From Arachis hypogaea (Eukaryota > Streptophyta > Magnoliopsida > Fabales > Fabaceae): a stretch of DNA of 64,000 nt. Numbering within the stretch: position 1 is the stretch's first letter; every line of letters starts with the position of its first letter. Location of the stretch: assembly GCF_003086295.3 (NCBI RefSeq), contig NC_092040.1, positions 57,515,559 to 57,579,558 of the forward strand. The letters run 5' to 3'. Below are positions 1-10,758 of this stretch, piece by piece. The notes under the pieces were generated by a model. The model was not told the origin of the DNA. It was given only the letters and a program-made list of their open reading frames with translations, and ran no database searches. A program made the position numbers and the translations under genes.

Positions 1-438
1 TTCCACCATATCAGAGAAATTTGAGAGCATGCACCTTTGAAAGGTTGCAGGTGCATTGCACAAGCCAAATGGCATCCTTCTGTATGCAAATACTCCAGAT
101 GGACATGTGAATGCTGTTTTCTCTTGATCCTGGGGATCTACTGCAATTTGATTATAACCTGAATATCCATCCAGGAAGCAGTAGTATTCATGACCTGCTA
201 GTCTTTCCAGCATCTGGTCTATGAATGGTAAAGGAAAATGATCCTTTCTGGTGGCTGTATTGAGCCTTCTGTAATCAATACACATATGCCACCCTGTAAC
301 TGTTCTTGTGGGAACCAGTTCATTTTTTTTCATTATGGACCACTGCATGCCACCTTTCTTAGGGACGACTTGGACAGGGCTTACCCAGGGGCTATCAAAA
401 ATAGGATAAATAATCCCAGCCTCTAGTAACTTAGTGAC
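1..438 (-). pseudogene. pol: Reverse transcriptase N-terminal part (A1 pol, partial)
   Basis: Minus-strand translation from 438 to the window edge gives a Ty3/gypsy reverse transcriptase start. It shows an EAGIIYPI-type entry, a VPKKGG motif, CIDYRRLN, DHFPLPFIDQMLERLAG, FLDGYSGYNQI and MPFGLCNAPATFQRCM. These match the fingers and palm blocks before the catalytic YxDD box, which lies beyond base 1. A stop (TAA) occurs just upstream near 444-446, and the reading frame differs from that of the protease ORF ending at 560, so the gag-pol frame is broken in between. RT copies element RNA into DNA inside virus-like particles. This is the only RT sequence in the window, which makes A1's family a candidate helper for the RT-less elements nearby. 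Confidence 0.85.
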
Positions 439-559
439 CTCTTTTTACACCACCTCCTTCATGGCTGGATTCAGCCGCCTTTGTGGTTGAACCACTGGTT
501 TGGTGTCACCCTCCAACAAGATCTTGTGCATGCATTTGGCTGGGCTAATGCCCTTAAGA

Positions 560-2125
560 TCACTGATGGACCACCCAAGAGCTGTCTTGTTGGTTTGAGC
601 TCGGGTTTAGGAGGTGTCTCCTCTTCCTGAGGGATTTAAGAGGTTCTATTATTTTCTCTGATTCCTCCAGATCAGGCTGAACATCCTTAAAGATTTCCTC
701 TAGCTCTGATTCGAGACTCTCAGCCATATTGACTTTTTTTACCAGAGAGTCAATAATATCAAAGTCAATAATATCAATGCTCATGCAGTCATTTTGGGTG
801 TCTGGATGCTGCATGGCTTTGACAACATTCAACTTGAACTCGTCCTCATTGACTCTCAGGGTTACTTCCCCTTTTTGAACATCAATAAGGGTTCGGCCAG
901 TTGCTAGGAAAGGTCTTCCCATAATAAGAGTTGCACTCTTGTACTCCTCTATTTCCAGCACCACAAAGTCTGTAGAAAAGGCAAATGGTCCAACATTGAC
1001 AATCATGTCTTCAATCATGCCTGATGGGTATTTAATGGAGCTATCAGCAAGTTGGAGACATATCTGGGTTGGTTTGACTTCTTCAGTCAAACCAAGCTTT
1101 GTGATAATAGATGCAGTTATTAGGTTGATATTTGCCCCAAGATCACATAGAGCTTGCTTGGTACAAGTACCCTCTAATGTGCATGGTATCATAAAGCTTC
1201 CGGGATCTTTAAGCTTCTCAGGTAAGCTTTTCAGAATGACTGCACTGCATTCTTCAGTGAGGTAAACTTTTTTAGTTTCCCTCCAATCCTTCTTATGACT
1301 TAAGATCTCTTTCATGAACTTAGCATAAGAGGGTATTTGCTCAAGTGCCTCTGCAAATGGAATATTTATTTCAAGAGTCCTGAGATAGTCTGTAAAGCGG
1401 GCAAATTGCTTATCCTGTTCCGCTTGGTAGAGTTTTTGAGGATAAGGCATTTTGGCCTTATATTCCTCAACTTTAGTTGCTGTAGGTTTATTGCCTACAA
1501 ATTTGGGTTGAGAAGCCTTTTTAGAGGGGTTGCTATCAGCACTTGTATGTGTCTGATCTCCCACTGGCGTTCGAATGCCAGGGGTGGAAGCTAGAGTGGC
1601 GTTACACGCCAGCTCCTTGCCTGTTTCTGGCGTCTGAATGCCAGAACTGAGCTTCCTTTGGGCATTCAACACCGATTCGTTACTTGTTTCTGGCATTGAA
1701 CTCCAGACCTGAGCATGGTCTGGGTGTTCAGTGCCAGCTTTCCACCCAATTTCTGGCATTTGAGCGCCAGAGTTATTCCTCTCTGGGCTCTGACTATCCT
1801 CAGATGGATTTTGGGTGGTTTGCTCATTTCTTGGCTTCCTGCTACCTTGAAGTGAGGTATTTAATGTTTTCCCACTTCTTAATTGAACTGCTTGGCATTC
1901 TTCTGTTATTTGTTTTGATAACTGCTATTCTGTTTGCTTCAAATGTGCTTCCATATTCATATTAGCCATTATTGTTTCTTGTAGTATCTCCTTGAATTCG
2001 GCTAACTGCTTTGTTAGAAAATCTAATTGATGATTGAATTCAGCAGCTTGATCTGCAGGACTGAGTTTAGCAGTTACTGTTTTAGCCTCTTCGTTGATTG
2101 AAGATTCACTGCTTAGATACAGATG
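560..2125 (-). pseudogene. Gag C-terminal region plus aspartic protease (A1)
   Basis: This continues the gag frame after the stop at 2126-2128 and itself holds at least one more in-frame stop before an open stretch of 399 codons (1759-560). The upstream part has a glutamine-rich stretch and the VQLRSGK-type block common at the end of Athila gag. The open stretch has the protease signature: active site DLGA at about residues 206-209 and the flap-like GRPFLATGR at about 281-289. The protease would cut the Gag-Pol polyprotein. Its first 60 residues or so are unusual, because the DNA at 1566-1763 is a row of GGCGTT/AACGCC half-palindromes that are translated. Frame is lost before RT. Family assignment is firm; activity is not expected. 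Confidence 0.8.
1566..1763. repeat. GGCGTT...AACGCC palindrome-like array inside coding sequence
   Basis: Seven imperfect units of the type CTGGCGTTYGAATGCCAG lie one after another. Examples start near 1564, 1594, 1626, 1688 and 1752. They resemble the palindromes in the LTRs of this family but lie within the gag-protease reading frame. Confidence 0.75.
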
Positions 2126-2776
2126 CTAATTCCTAGCAACTGTATCAATGAGCTCTTGAGCTTCTTCAATTGTCTTTCTCATGTGGATAGATCCACCAGC
2201 TGAGTGGTCTAGAGAAATCTGAGCTTTCTCTGTAAGCCCATAATATAAGATATCTAATTGCACCCACTCTGAAAACATTTCAGAGGGGCATTTTCTTAGC
2301 ATCTCTCTGTATCTCTCCCAGACATTATAAAGGGATTCATTATCTCCTTGTTTGAAGCCTCGGATGCTTAGCCTTAGTTGTGTCATCCGTTTTGGAGGAA
2401 AATAGTGATTCAGGAATTTTTCTGACAGCTGTTTCCATGTCCTTATGCTGTCTTTAGGTTGGTTATTTAACCACCTCTTAGTTTGGTCTTTTACAGCAAA
2501 TAGAAACAGTAATAATCTGTAGACATCCTGATCTACTTCCTTATCATGTACTGTGTCAGCAATTTGTAAAAATTGTGCCAAAAACTCTGTAGGTTCTTCC
2601 CGTGGAAGACCGGAATACTGGCAACTTTGCTGCACCATGATAATAAGCTGAGGATTCAACTCAAAACTACAAACTCCAATGGAGGGTATACATATACTAC
2701 TCCCATATGAAGCAGTAGTGGGGTTAGCATATGACCCCAGAGTCCTTCTGGACTGTTCATTTCCACTTAGTTCCAT
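2126..2776 (-). pseudogene. gag: Gag capsid domain (A1)
   Basis: A 216-codon reading frame covers the retrotransposon Gag domain. It has a SIGVCSFELNPQLI segment, then a DVYRLLLFLFAVKDQTKRWL block, a FLNHYFPPKRMTQLR block, ESLYNVWERYREMLRKCP and DHSAGGSIHM. These are the conserved capsid-type blocks of Athila gag (PF03732-like). Gag forms the particle that packages element RNA. I see no CCHC zinc knuckle. The ATG at 2776 is the first in frame and agrees with the start of conserved sequence, although an N-terminal extension may have been lost. The frame ends in a stop at 2126-2128, inside what should be one long gag-protease frame. Confidence 0.85.
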
Positions 2777-3888
2777 GATGGAGCAGGGGAGATGATATGG
2801 ATGTTGATATTGTTTATTTTATTAAATATAAAAATTTATTTTCAAAATAGTAAAATAAAATAAAATAAGATAAAATAAAAATGAAATAAAAGTAAAAATA
2901 AAAATAAAAATAAAAAAATTGAAATTATTTTGTGAAGACATTCGAAAAAAAATTGAGGAGAGAGAGAAAGTGGTTAGGATATTTTTGAAAAAGATAATAA
3001 AATATATTTTTTTAAAAACTTAGGAGGGTAAGATTTGAAAAATTTTGAAATTGAAATCTGAATTTGTACAAAAAATTTTCGAAAAAGTAGCTTAAAAATA
3101 GTTAGAAAAGATATATTTTTTTTTGAATTTTGAATTTTATGATGAAAGAGAAAAACACATAAAAGACACAAGACTTAAAATTTTTAGATCTAATGCTCCT
3201 TATTTTCGAAAATTTTGAAGGGAAAACACCAAGGAACACCAAACTTAAAAATTTTAAGATCAAAACACAAGAAAGACTCAAGAACACCTTGAAGATTCAC
3301 AAGAACACAAGAACAAAAGAAAGAACACCAAAATTAAATTTTTAGAAAACTTCAATAAAATTTTTGAAATTATAAAAAGATTGACAAGAAAACACCAAAC
3401 TTAAAGTTTGGCACAAGATTAAATCAAGAAAAATTATTTTTGAAAAAGATTTTAAAAAGAAGATACCCAATTACCAAGAACATAGACCAACGCTCTAGCC
3501 AATTGGACAGTAAATGTAACACTTGTTTTGAATAGGTATATTCTTTTTGGAAGACTAATGCTTTGGAAAAACACAAGCGAAACAAGAAAAGACACAGAAC
3601 AAGAAAAATTAAAGATCAACAAGAAAAATCAACAAGAACAACTTGAAGATCAAAGAGCACAAATTCAAAAATTTAAAGGGAAAATATAAAATATGTAATT
3701 GACACCAAACTTAGAACAAAACACTAAACTCACGAAAAATAAAAAATTTGATAAAGAAAAATAATATTTTTGAAAAAATTTTTTAAAAGGGAATAAAGGA
3801 CTCTGAATTTAATGACTCTATAGCAACAAAAATAAATTATTCCTAATCTAAGCAATAAAATAAACCTTTAGTTGTTCAAACTCGAACA
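2777..3888 (-). other. A1 untranslated leader
   Basis: A strongly A/T-rich stretch of 1.1 kb between the primer site and gag, with no credible ORF. It holds copies of the ACACCAAACTTA motif (for example near 3237, 3391 and 3703; AAGTTTGGTGT on the element's strand), which recurs in the leaders and 3' ends of the other elements. Confidence 0.7.
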
Positions 3889-3907
3889 ATCCCCGGCAAC
3901 GGCGCCA
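3889..3907 (-). promoter_or_regulatory. Primer binding site, tRNA-Asp (A1)
   Basis: On the minus strand this reads TGGCGCCGTTGCCGGGGAT, complementary to the 3' end of plant tRNA-Asp including CCA. It lies six bases inside the LTR. Confidence 0.9.
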
Positions 3908-3913
3908 AAAACT

Positions 3914-5467
3914 TGATGCACGAAATTATAATCCCAATATCAAAATCAAGATTTCTTATTATTTCGTACCACTAACCAGCAAGTGCACTGGGTCGTCCAA
4001 GTAATACCTTACGTGAGTAAGGATCGATCCCACGGAGATTATTGGTTTGAAGCAAGCTATGTTTATTTTATTATTCTTAGTCAGGATATCGATTATAATT
4101 ATCAGTTTGAATTATTAGAAAAATAAAAGAGCGTGAAATAATTACTTGTTATGCAATAGTGGAGAATATGTTGGAGTTTTGGAGATGCTTTGTCCTTGTC
4201 ATTTAAGCTTTCCTCTTGTATTCCTTTTCCTACACGCAAGGCTCCTTCCATGGCAAGCTATATGTAGGGTGTCACCGTTGTCAATGGCTACTTCCCATCC
4301 TCTCAGTGAAAATGGTCCAAATGCTCTGTCACAGCACGGCTAATCAGCTGTTGGTTCTCAATCATGTCGGAATGGAATCCATTGATTCTTTTGCGTTAGT
4401 CATCACGCCCAACACTCGCGAGTTTGAAGCTCGTCACAGTCATCCAATCCCAGAATCCTACTCGAAATACCATAGACAAGGTTTAGACTTTCCGGATTCT
4501 CATGAATGCCGCCATCAATTCCAGCTTATACCACGAAGATTCTGATTAAAGAATCTAAGAGATACTTATTCAATCTGATGTAGAACGGAGGTGGTTGTCT
4601 GGAACATGTTCATGGATTGAGGAAGGTGATGAATATCACGGATCATCACCTTCTTCATAGTTAAGCACGAATGAACATCTTAGATAAGAACAAGCGTGTT
4701 TGAATGGAAAACAGAAGTAATTGAATTAATTCATCGAGACGCTACAGAGCTCCTCACCCCAACAATGAAGTTTAGAGACTCATGCCGTCAAAGAGTATAA
4801 AATTCAGATCTAAAAATGTCATGAGGTACAAAATAAGCCTCTAAAAGTTGTTTAAATACTAAATTAGTAACCTAGGTTTACAGAAAATGAGTAGACTAAG
4901 ATAATTGGTGCAGAAATCCACGTCTGGGGCCCACTTGGTGTGTGCTGGGCTGAGACTTAAGCTTCTCACGTGCCTGGGCTGTTTTTGGAGTTAAACGCCA
5001 GGTTGTAACGTGTTTTGGGCGCTGGACTCCAACTTGTAACCTGTTTCTGGCGCTGGACGCCAGACTGCAACATGGAACTGGCGTTGAACACCAGTTTACG
5101 TCGTCTATATTCGGGCAAAGTATGAACTATTATATATTGCTGGAAAGCCCTGGATGTCTACTTTCCAACCCAATTGAGTGCGTGTGAATTGGACTTCTGT
5201 AGCTCCAAAAAATCCATTTCGAGTGCAGGGAGGTCAGGATCCAACAGCATCAGCAGTCCTTTTTCAGCCTAACTCAGATTTTTGCTCAGCTCCCTCAATT
5301 TCAGCCAGAAAATACCTGAAATAATAGAAAAAAACACAAACTCATAGTAAATTCTAGAAATATGATTTTTGCCTAAAAACTAATAACATTTTACTAAAAA
5401 CTAATTAAAACATACTAAAATCTACATGAAGTTACCCCCAAAACGCGTTTAAAATATCCACTCATCA
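3914..5467 (-). repeat. 5' LTR of A1
   Basis: A 1554-bp LTR that on the minus strand starts TGATGAG and ends GTGCATCA. It holds the palindromic GGCGTT/AACGCC sites at about 4988-5095 and the U5 hairpin at 4007-4022. Its U5 (from the primer site to about 4120) is clearly related to those of E1, E2 and S2. Confidence 0.88.
4007..4022 (-). promoter_or_regulatory. U5 hairpin (A1)
   Basis: CCTTAC-(GTGA)-GTAAGG is a perfect 6-bp stem with a 4-base loop. Equivalent hairpins occur in every Athila-type LTR of this window. Confidence 0.6.
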
Positions 5468-5784
5468 GCAGCGTAACTGCTGCCTCCGAGAACCTGATGG
5501 AGCAGTTCCGGATTGTTGCTCCTGATGCCGATTTGACTCTCATCAGCCTGGACAAAGTTGTGAGGGATGGTAAGATTGTCCCTGATGACCAGGATGATGA
5601 TGATGCTGACCCTCCCCCAGTGCCTTCTCTTAAGGTGTCAACCTCCTCGGTTCCTCCCGTTACGTCCGATCCGGATTGCCAGATTCTGAACCGGGATGAT
5701 GGAACTATAGATGCTGTGCCTATTCAGACTTGCCCTCCTTCTCCCCGTACTGATGCTGCCGGGAAGGCTCCAGATCTTGGTTGA
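5468..5784 (+). pseudogene. Antisense extra ORF of T1, C-terminal fragment
   Basis: An open frame enters from the A1 junction at 5468 and ends at 5784; the first ATG inside it is at 5497 but is probably internal. The protein has EQFRIVAPDADLTLI, then an acidic run (DDQDDDDAD) and a proline/serine-rich tail. It lies antisense to gag, in the position of the additional ORFs reported for Tat-lineage elements. I do not recognise a domain and assign no function. Insertion of A1 removed the 5' part. It could instead be the C-terminus of an unrelated plus-strand element, but the tandem repeat next to it favours the Tat 3' region. Confidence 0.5.
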
Positions 5785-6073
5785 CCTCCTTTTTTAAGTA
5801 TTTGTGTAAATAGCCCGGTTTGTGGGCTTTGAACTCTTTTTTTGTAAATGATGCTTTGTTGACTGTTGATACTCCAGTTGCTATTTTTAGCAACTTAATT
5901 TAAAAAACAAAATGGTTTCTCTGGCTCTTGGGGTTGGCTTTCAAGCGGCCTGTTGAGTCTTTGTTTTATGATAACTGTGATATGCTTGCTTGTAGCTTTC
6001 TTTATCATTTACCCGGGATTTTCAGAGTTGTTTTTTATCCATCCTCTTTTGATCGCTTTTTATCCATCCTCTT
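5785..6073. other. T1 3' noncoding region, left part
   Basis: T-rich unique sequence between the antisense ORF and the tandem repeat. No feature recognised. Confidence 0.5.
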
Positions 6074-6565
6074 TTACAACTTGTCTTTGTAGGAGATCGA
6101 CTTCGTTAGGTCGATCTCTTCTAAGTTGTTTTTGTAATCCTCTTTCTTGGACCTTTGTTAGGTCTCTTTCAGGGATTACTTTTACAACTTGTCTTTGTAG
6201 GACACCGACTTCGTTAGGTTGATCTCTTCTAAGTTGTTTTTGTAATCCTCTTTCTTGGACCTTTGTTAGGTCTCTTTCAGGGATTACTTTTACAACTTGT
6301 CTTTGTAGGAGACCGACTTCGTTAGGTCAATCTCTTCTAAGTTGTTTTTGTAATCCTCTTTCTTGGACCTTTGTTAGGTATCTTTCAGGGATTACTTTTA
6401 CAACTTGTCTTTGTAGGAGACCGACTTCGCTAGGTCGATCTCTTCTAAGTTGTTTTTGTAATCCTCTTTCTTGGACCTTTGTTAGGTCTCTTTCAGGGAT
6501 TACTTTTACAACTTGTTTTTGTAGGAGACCGACTTCGTTAGGTCGATCTCCTCTAAGTTATAGCA
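6074..6565. repeat. 108-bp tandem repeat, about 4.5 units, each a long hairpin
   Basis: Units begin at 6074, 6182, 6290, 6398 and 6506, an exact 108-bp period with few substitutions. Each has a central inverted repeat, GAGATCGAC-8 bases-GTCGATCTC in the best unit. It is flanked by outer arms GGATTAC...CAACTT and AAGTTG...GTAATCC, so a unit can fold into a hairpin of about 75 bases. Confidence 0.9.
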
Positions 6566-7110
6566 ATTCCTCTTTAATAGGGTTGGCCAGACCTCTTTTC
6601 AGGGATTTGCTGATAACTTGGATCGACTTGGTCTGACTTTTTAGTGTCGGCCAGTCTTTTTAAGTTACTATATAGCAATCCATAAGACATCGTCAGGTTC
6701 TTTTTGGGATCACTTTCGATAACTTCTTGCATTATTCTGTGTTTATTTTTTGCCGATTTGTAGATGGTGGTTTCTGTCCTAGTTTAATCGACCTTTAGGT
6801 GAATCACTTTTTCACCTTTGTCGGTCGATCATTCCTATCGAGATCGTATAGTGAATCTGTTCTTCACTTTCTGTTCGATCCGTTGCTTTATAATCAGACG
6901 ATAAATGCTTCAGATTAATGCGTCTTGGGAATTTGTAGAATATCTGAAATGTATTTTATTTAAAGAAAGTGCAAATATATACAGGTGGGAGTTTTTCATA
7001 TCCTTAAGTCGGATTTAAATCTCAATCTTGACGCCTCATTAAAAAACCTTTTCAGGAAAAAGAGTGCATCTTGTGATGAGACCTTCATCTAACTATAGTA
7101 CCTTCTTAGG
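6566..7110 (-). other. T1 3' noncoding region next to protease
   Basis: No ORF. On the minus strand it holds the CTCTTTTTCCT...GGTTTTTTAATGAGGC motif near 7030-7065, which is common in plant LTR-element 3' regions. More GTCGATC-type short inverted repeats occur at 6785-6860. Confidence 0.5.
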
Positions 7111-8694
7111 TTACAGGCGTGCCATGATCTCGGGAGTTCTCGTCCCTCGAGTTTGGACAGTCTGTAGTAGCCCAAACAGGCTGTTCGGGTACGCTCTTAG
7201 CTCTTTTTCTTCTAAGCCGAGCTTGTCGAAGGCAGTGTTGAATAAAATGTCGGCGGAGCTTCCTTGGTCAATTAATGTATGGTGGAGGTTGGCGTTTGCC
7301 AATATGAATGTGATGACCATGGGGTCGTCGTGTCCTGAGATGATTCCGGATGCATCTTCTTTCGTAAACGTGATTGCTGGGATGTCTGGTGCCTCCTTGT
7401 TGCCTTCGACATGGTATACTGGTATCACGTGGACATGTCTTTCCGGTGTGCGGGGTGATCGTTCAGATCGTCCGACATCTTCATCCCTTCTTCTTTTTCT
7501 TGGTTCTTTGTCCCGATTAGCCAGGAACCGATCTAGTTTTCCTTCCCTTACTAATTTCTCTATGACGTTTTTCAAGTCAAAGCATTCGTTGGTGGAATGT
7601 CCTCGGACTCGATGATACTCACAGTATTCGTACTGATTTCCTCATCCCCTTTTACCTTTAAGTGGCCGAGCTGGGGGTATTTTTTCCGTATGGCAAACTT
7701 CTTTGTAAATATCTACCAAGGATACCCTAAGAGGCGTGTAGTTATGATATTTTTTGATTTTCTCTCCAGAGCGATCTTCTTTTTTCTTGGATTCTTTATC
7801 TTTATCTCGGTAGGCAGAACCGAACCTCGAGGTTTCCCCGAGTCGAGAATTCTCTTCCATGTTGATGTACTTCTGCGCCCGTTCTTGTACTTCGTCTAGG
7901 GATGCCGGGTATTTCTTGGATATAGATTGGCTAAATGGTCCTTCTCGTAGGCCATTTATGAGGCCCATGATGGCAACTTCTGTTGGTAGACTTTATATGT
8001 CCATGCATGTTTTGTTGAGTATTTTCATGTAGTTACGAAAACTCTCCCAATCTCTTTGCTTGAACCCTAGTAGGCTGGGTACGTGTTTAGCTTTGTCCTT
8101 TTGTATGAAAAATCGGGCCAGGAACTTTTTGGCCAGGTCGTCGAAACTCGAGATGGATTTTGGAGGTAGGTTGTCGAACCATCTAATGGCTGTCTTTGTA
8201 AGAGTTGTTGGAAAGGCTTTGCAGCGAACTGCATCTAAGGCGTTAGTGAGGTACATTCTACTTCTGAAGTTGCTGAGATGGTGGTTGGGGTACCAGGTGC
8301 CGTCATACAGAGTCATATCCGGAAGTTTGAAATCTTTTGGGATTTTGGTCTTCATAATTTCCCTGGTGAGTGGATCTTGATCTTTGTGAGAGCTATCCTC
8401 TGGGGTGGATCGAGTAGCTTTAGTTTTGAGATCAGCTTCGAGTTTCATAAGCTTATCTTCTAATTCTCGGCGCCGCCTTATCTCCCGATGTAGATCCTCT
8501 TCTTTTTCGCGTTGATGTTGGGCTTCTTTCTCAAGTTGCTTTAATCGATTTTGAAGTGCTTCTATCACCCCTGGATTTGATGAATTTTTGTCTCCATTGG
8601 GTTCCGAAGTATCTTTAAGTATAGTATCCGTGTTCTTGTGTGGCGTTCTATCTTCCAAACCTGAGTCGTGGTCGTTGTCATGGTTGTCCGCCAT
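7111..8694 (-). pseudogene. gag: Tat-type gag-protease (T1)
   Basis: One continuous frame of 528 codons with two in-frame stops (7993-7995 and 7642-7644). The start at 8694 (MADNHDND) is followed by a charged coiled-coil at about residues 45-90. The Tat gag core comes next (HHLSNFRSRMYL, DAVRCKAFPTTLTKTAIRWFDNLP, FDDLAKKFLARF), then, after the first stop, MGLINGLREGPFSQS. A zinc-binding-like CEYH-x5-H-x4-C motif follows the second stop. The protease site reads LIDQGSSADIL near 7265-7240. Gag builds the particle and the protease matures it. The frame stops at 7111 without RT. Two point nonsense changes would silence it, but the frame is otherwise intact, which suggests fairly recent decay. Confidence 0.85.
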
Positions 8695-8716
8695 GGTGTT
8701 GGGATGACTTCCAGTT

Positions 8717-8734
8717 TCCCCGGCAACGGCGCCA
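8717..8734 (-). promoter_or_regulatory. Primer binding site, tRNA-Asp (T1)
   Basis: The minus strand reads TGGCGCCGTTGCCGGGGA, complementary to the tRNA-Asp 3' end. Confidence 0.88.
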
Positions 8735-8740
8735 AAGTTC

Positions 8741-9260
8741 TGAGGGTTACCTGAAATTGTAGGTCAATCTCAGTCGAGATCTTCTATGTTGGTCGGAGCC
8801 GACGTGTCCGACAGGTGTATAGTGGCCAGAGCTGGTGTGTCCGATTTGTGGGACTGAAAGTGCTGCTGATCCTTCGTCCCTGGAGGGTGGGGGGTACCTG
8901 CAAGGGACTCCGATGCTTAAGTTAGCAAGGGTATTAAGCAGGTATTGAGTAGAATCAGAGTATGAGTTATACATGGGTGCTCAAGTGTATTTATAACGGT
9001 GTGGAGTGACCTTTTTGGATGAGATAAGTTAGTTATCTTATCTTATCTTATCTTTTGAGTGAGGTCATCTTATCTTCAAGGGAACTGCCCTTCTCTCGTA
9101 CGCTTGGGCTGCCTTAGGATCTGGGGCGTGTTCCTCTATTTGGGCTCTTTGTTTGGGCTTTCTCATGACTTGGCCGAGCTCTTTGAGAAGAGGTCGGATT
9201 GTCCTGACCTGAAGAGGTCGGTCGCTTTGTTTGTAGAACATCCCGGGTCAGAAAACTCGA
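8741..9260 (-). repeat. 5' LTR of T1
   Basis: The inner end TGAGGGTTACC (8741) lies six bases from the primer site. The outer end is not resolved: CA dinucleotides at 9239-9240 and 9249-9250 are candidates, and H0 coding sequence begins by 9277. The sequence has the short GTCGGAGCCGAC- and GGTCGGTCG-type inverted repeats seen elsewhere in T1. Confidence 0.65.
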
Positions 9261-9276
9261 CCCAGGATATGAATAG

Positions 9277-10748
9277 TGCTATTGTTGCAAGAATTCGATT
9301 TGGAAATTAAAGATAGGAGTGGTTCGCAAAATTTAGTGGCGGACCATTTAAGTCGCCTTGAACACACAAACGGCGATACCGCTCCTATCAATGATTCCTT
9401 TCCCCTAGAAGGCTTGCATTCAATCTCGGAAGTTATAACTTGGTATGCTCCAATAGCAAACTACTTGGTTTCACGTACCTTCCCTCCTAATTTCACCAAA
9501 CATCAAAAGGATAAGATGAAAAGCGAATCCAAATATTATGTATGGGATGATCCCTATCTTTGGAGATGTGGAGCGGACCAAGTAGTGCGAAGGTGCATTC
9601 CCCAAACCAAATTCCAAGCAATCTTGGATGCTTGCCATTCTTCCGAAGGAAGTGGACATTACGGACCTCAAAGGACAGCAAGAAAGGTCCTTGATTGTGG
9701 ATTTTGGTGACCAACTCTTCTTAAAGACTCTTCCCTTTATTGCAAATCTTGTTCCCACTGCATTAGATTTGGTAATATCTCTAAGAAGGATGAAATTCCC
9801 CAACAAAACATGCTTTTTTGTGAAATCTTTGATGTGTGGGATATCGACTTCATGGGGCCATTCCCAAATTCTAATGGCTTTATCTACATTCTACTAGCCA
9901 TCCATTATATATCCAAATGGGTGGAAGCAATACCCACCCGGACAAATGATACTGATGTAGTTCTCTCTTTTGTGAGGAATAATATAATTTGTCGCTTTGG
10001 GTTGCCAAGAGCAATCATAAGTGACCAAGGCTCACACTTTTGCAACAAAAGAATGGACGGACTCATGAAGAAGTACGGCATCACACATAAAATTGCCACG
10101 GCCTATCACCCCCAAACAAACGGCCAAGCTGAGGTTTCTAACCGGGAAATTAAGCATGTATTGGAAAGGATTGTGAAGCCTAGTAGAAAGGATTGGAGCG
10201 CCAAGCTTTCCGATGCACTTTGGGCATACCGAACGGCTTACAAAACACCGATTGGCATGAGCCCTTTTCGGTTAGTGTATGGTAAAGCTTGCCATTTACC
10301 GGTAGAAATTGAACACAAAGCATATTGGGCCGTCAAAGAATGCAATCTAAATTTAGGTGGGGTCGGAATTGAGAGAAAGCTTCAATTGGCGGAATTAGAA
10401 TGTTTGAGATTAGAGGCCTATGACAACTCTAGGCTCTACAAGGAAAAGATGAAAGCCATCCATGATAAGAACATTAGGAGAAGGGAATTCGGACCCGGTG
10501 ACCTAGTCCTCCTTTACAATTCAAGGTTGCGATTGTTACCCGGAAAGCTTAGATCAAGATGGGAGGGACCTTATCAAGTAGAGAAGGTAGAACCTTACGG
10601 AGTCTACCACTTGCGTCAATCATCAAGCCCGGATATTTTCAAGGTAAATGGACACCGTCTCAAATTGTGTCATGGTGAGCAAAGAAAGAACACCAAGGAA
10701 ATTGAAGTATTCCTTTTGAAAGATGCACCTCTTGACCAAGAACATTGA
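9277..10748 (+). pseudogene. pol: RNase H C-terminus and integrase (H0 pol)
   Basis: The frame opens with LLLQEFDLEIKDR...LVADHLSRL, the end of Athila RNase H. It continues into integrase: a zinc-binding HHCC region (CHSSEGSGHY...CKSCSHC), then the core with D at 9846-9848 (WDIDFMGPF), D at 10023-10025 (ISDQGSHF) and E at 10131-10133 ([10 protein letters not shown]). The second D and the E are 35 residues apart, the DD35E pattern. The C-terminal module has [25 protein letters not shown] and FKVNGHRLK, a GPY/F type. Integrase joins element DNA to the chromosome. One in-frame TGA (9708-9710, between the HHCC halves) breaks it, and the upstream RT part is lost at the T1 junction. Confidence 0.93.
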
Positions 10749-10758
10749 GCTAGTGGAA

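Larger units (their letters stand above)
1..5467 (-). mobile_element. A1: Athila-like Ty3/gypsy LTR retrotransposon, 5' part (cut by window edge)
   Basis: Reading leftward on the minus strand there is a 5' LTR (5467-3914), a tRNA-Asp primer binding site, an A-rich leader, gag, protease and the beginning of reverse transcriptase, which runs off the window at base 1. The order gag-PR-RT and the tRNA-Asp primer fit the Athila branch of Ty3/gypsy. The LTR outer end lies directly against a Tat-type sequence, and the next five bases (GCAGC, 5468-5472) should be its target duplication; the partner copy lies outside the window. The coding region carries in-frame stops and at least one frameshift, so this copy is dead even though its pol gene is the autonomous type. 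Confidence 0.85.
5468..9260 (-). mobile_element. T1: Tat-lineage Ty3/gypsy element, left end missing
   Basis: On the minus strand: LTR (right edge about 9240-9276, inner end 8741), tRNA-Asp primer site, gag-protease, a 3' region with a five-unit 108-bp tandem repeat, then an antisense ORF cut off at 5468 by insertion of A1. Tat elements typically have such hypervariable 3' regions and some carry extra ORFs in antisense. RT, RNase H and integrase are absent: the sequence goes from the protease straight into 3' noncoding DNA. This is either an internal deletion or a genuinely non-autonomous design. The 3' LTR is not in the window. Confidence 0.75.

Noticed and set aside
238..426. 62-codon plus-strand ORF
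   Set aside because: Shadow of the reverse transcriptase read on the minus strand.
3889..3907. tRNA-Asp gene fragments at the CCCCGGCAACGGCGCCA sites
   Set aside because: Only the tRNA 3' end is present and it sits six bases inside each LTR, so these are primer binding sites, not genes.
7064..7615. 183-codon plus-strand ORF
   Set aside because: Antisense shadow of the T1 gag-protease; the minus-strand frame has the conserved motifs.
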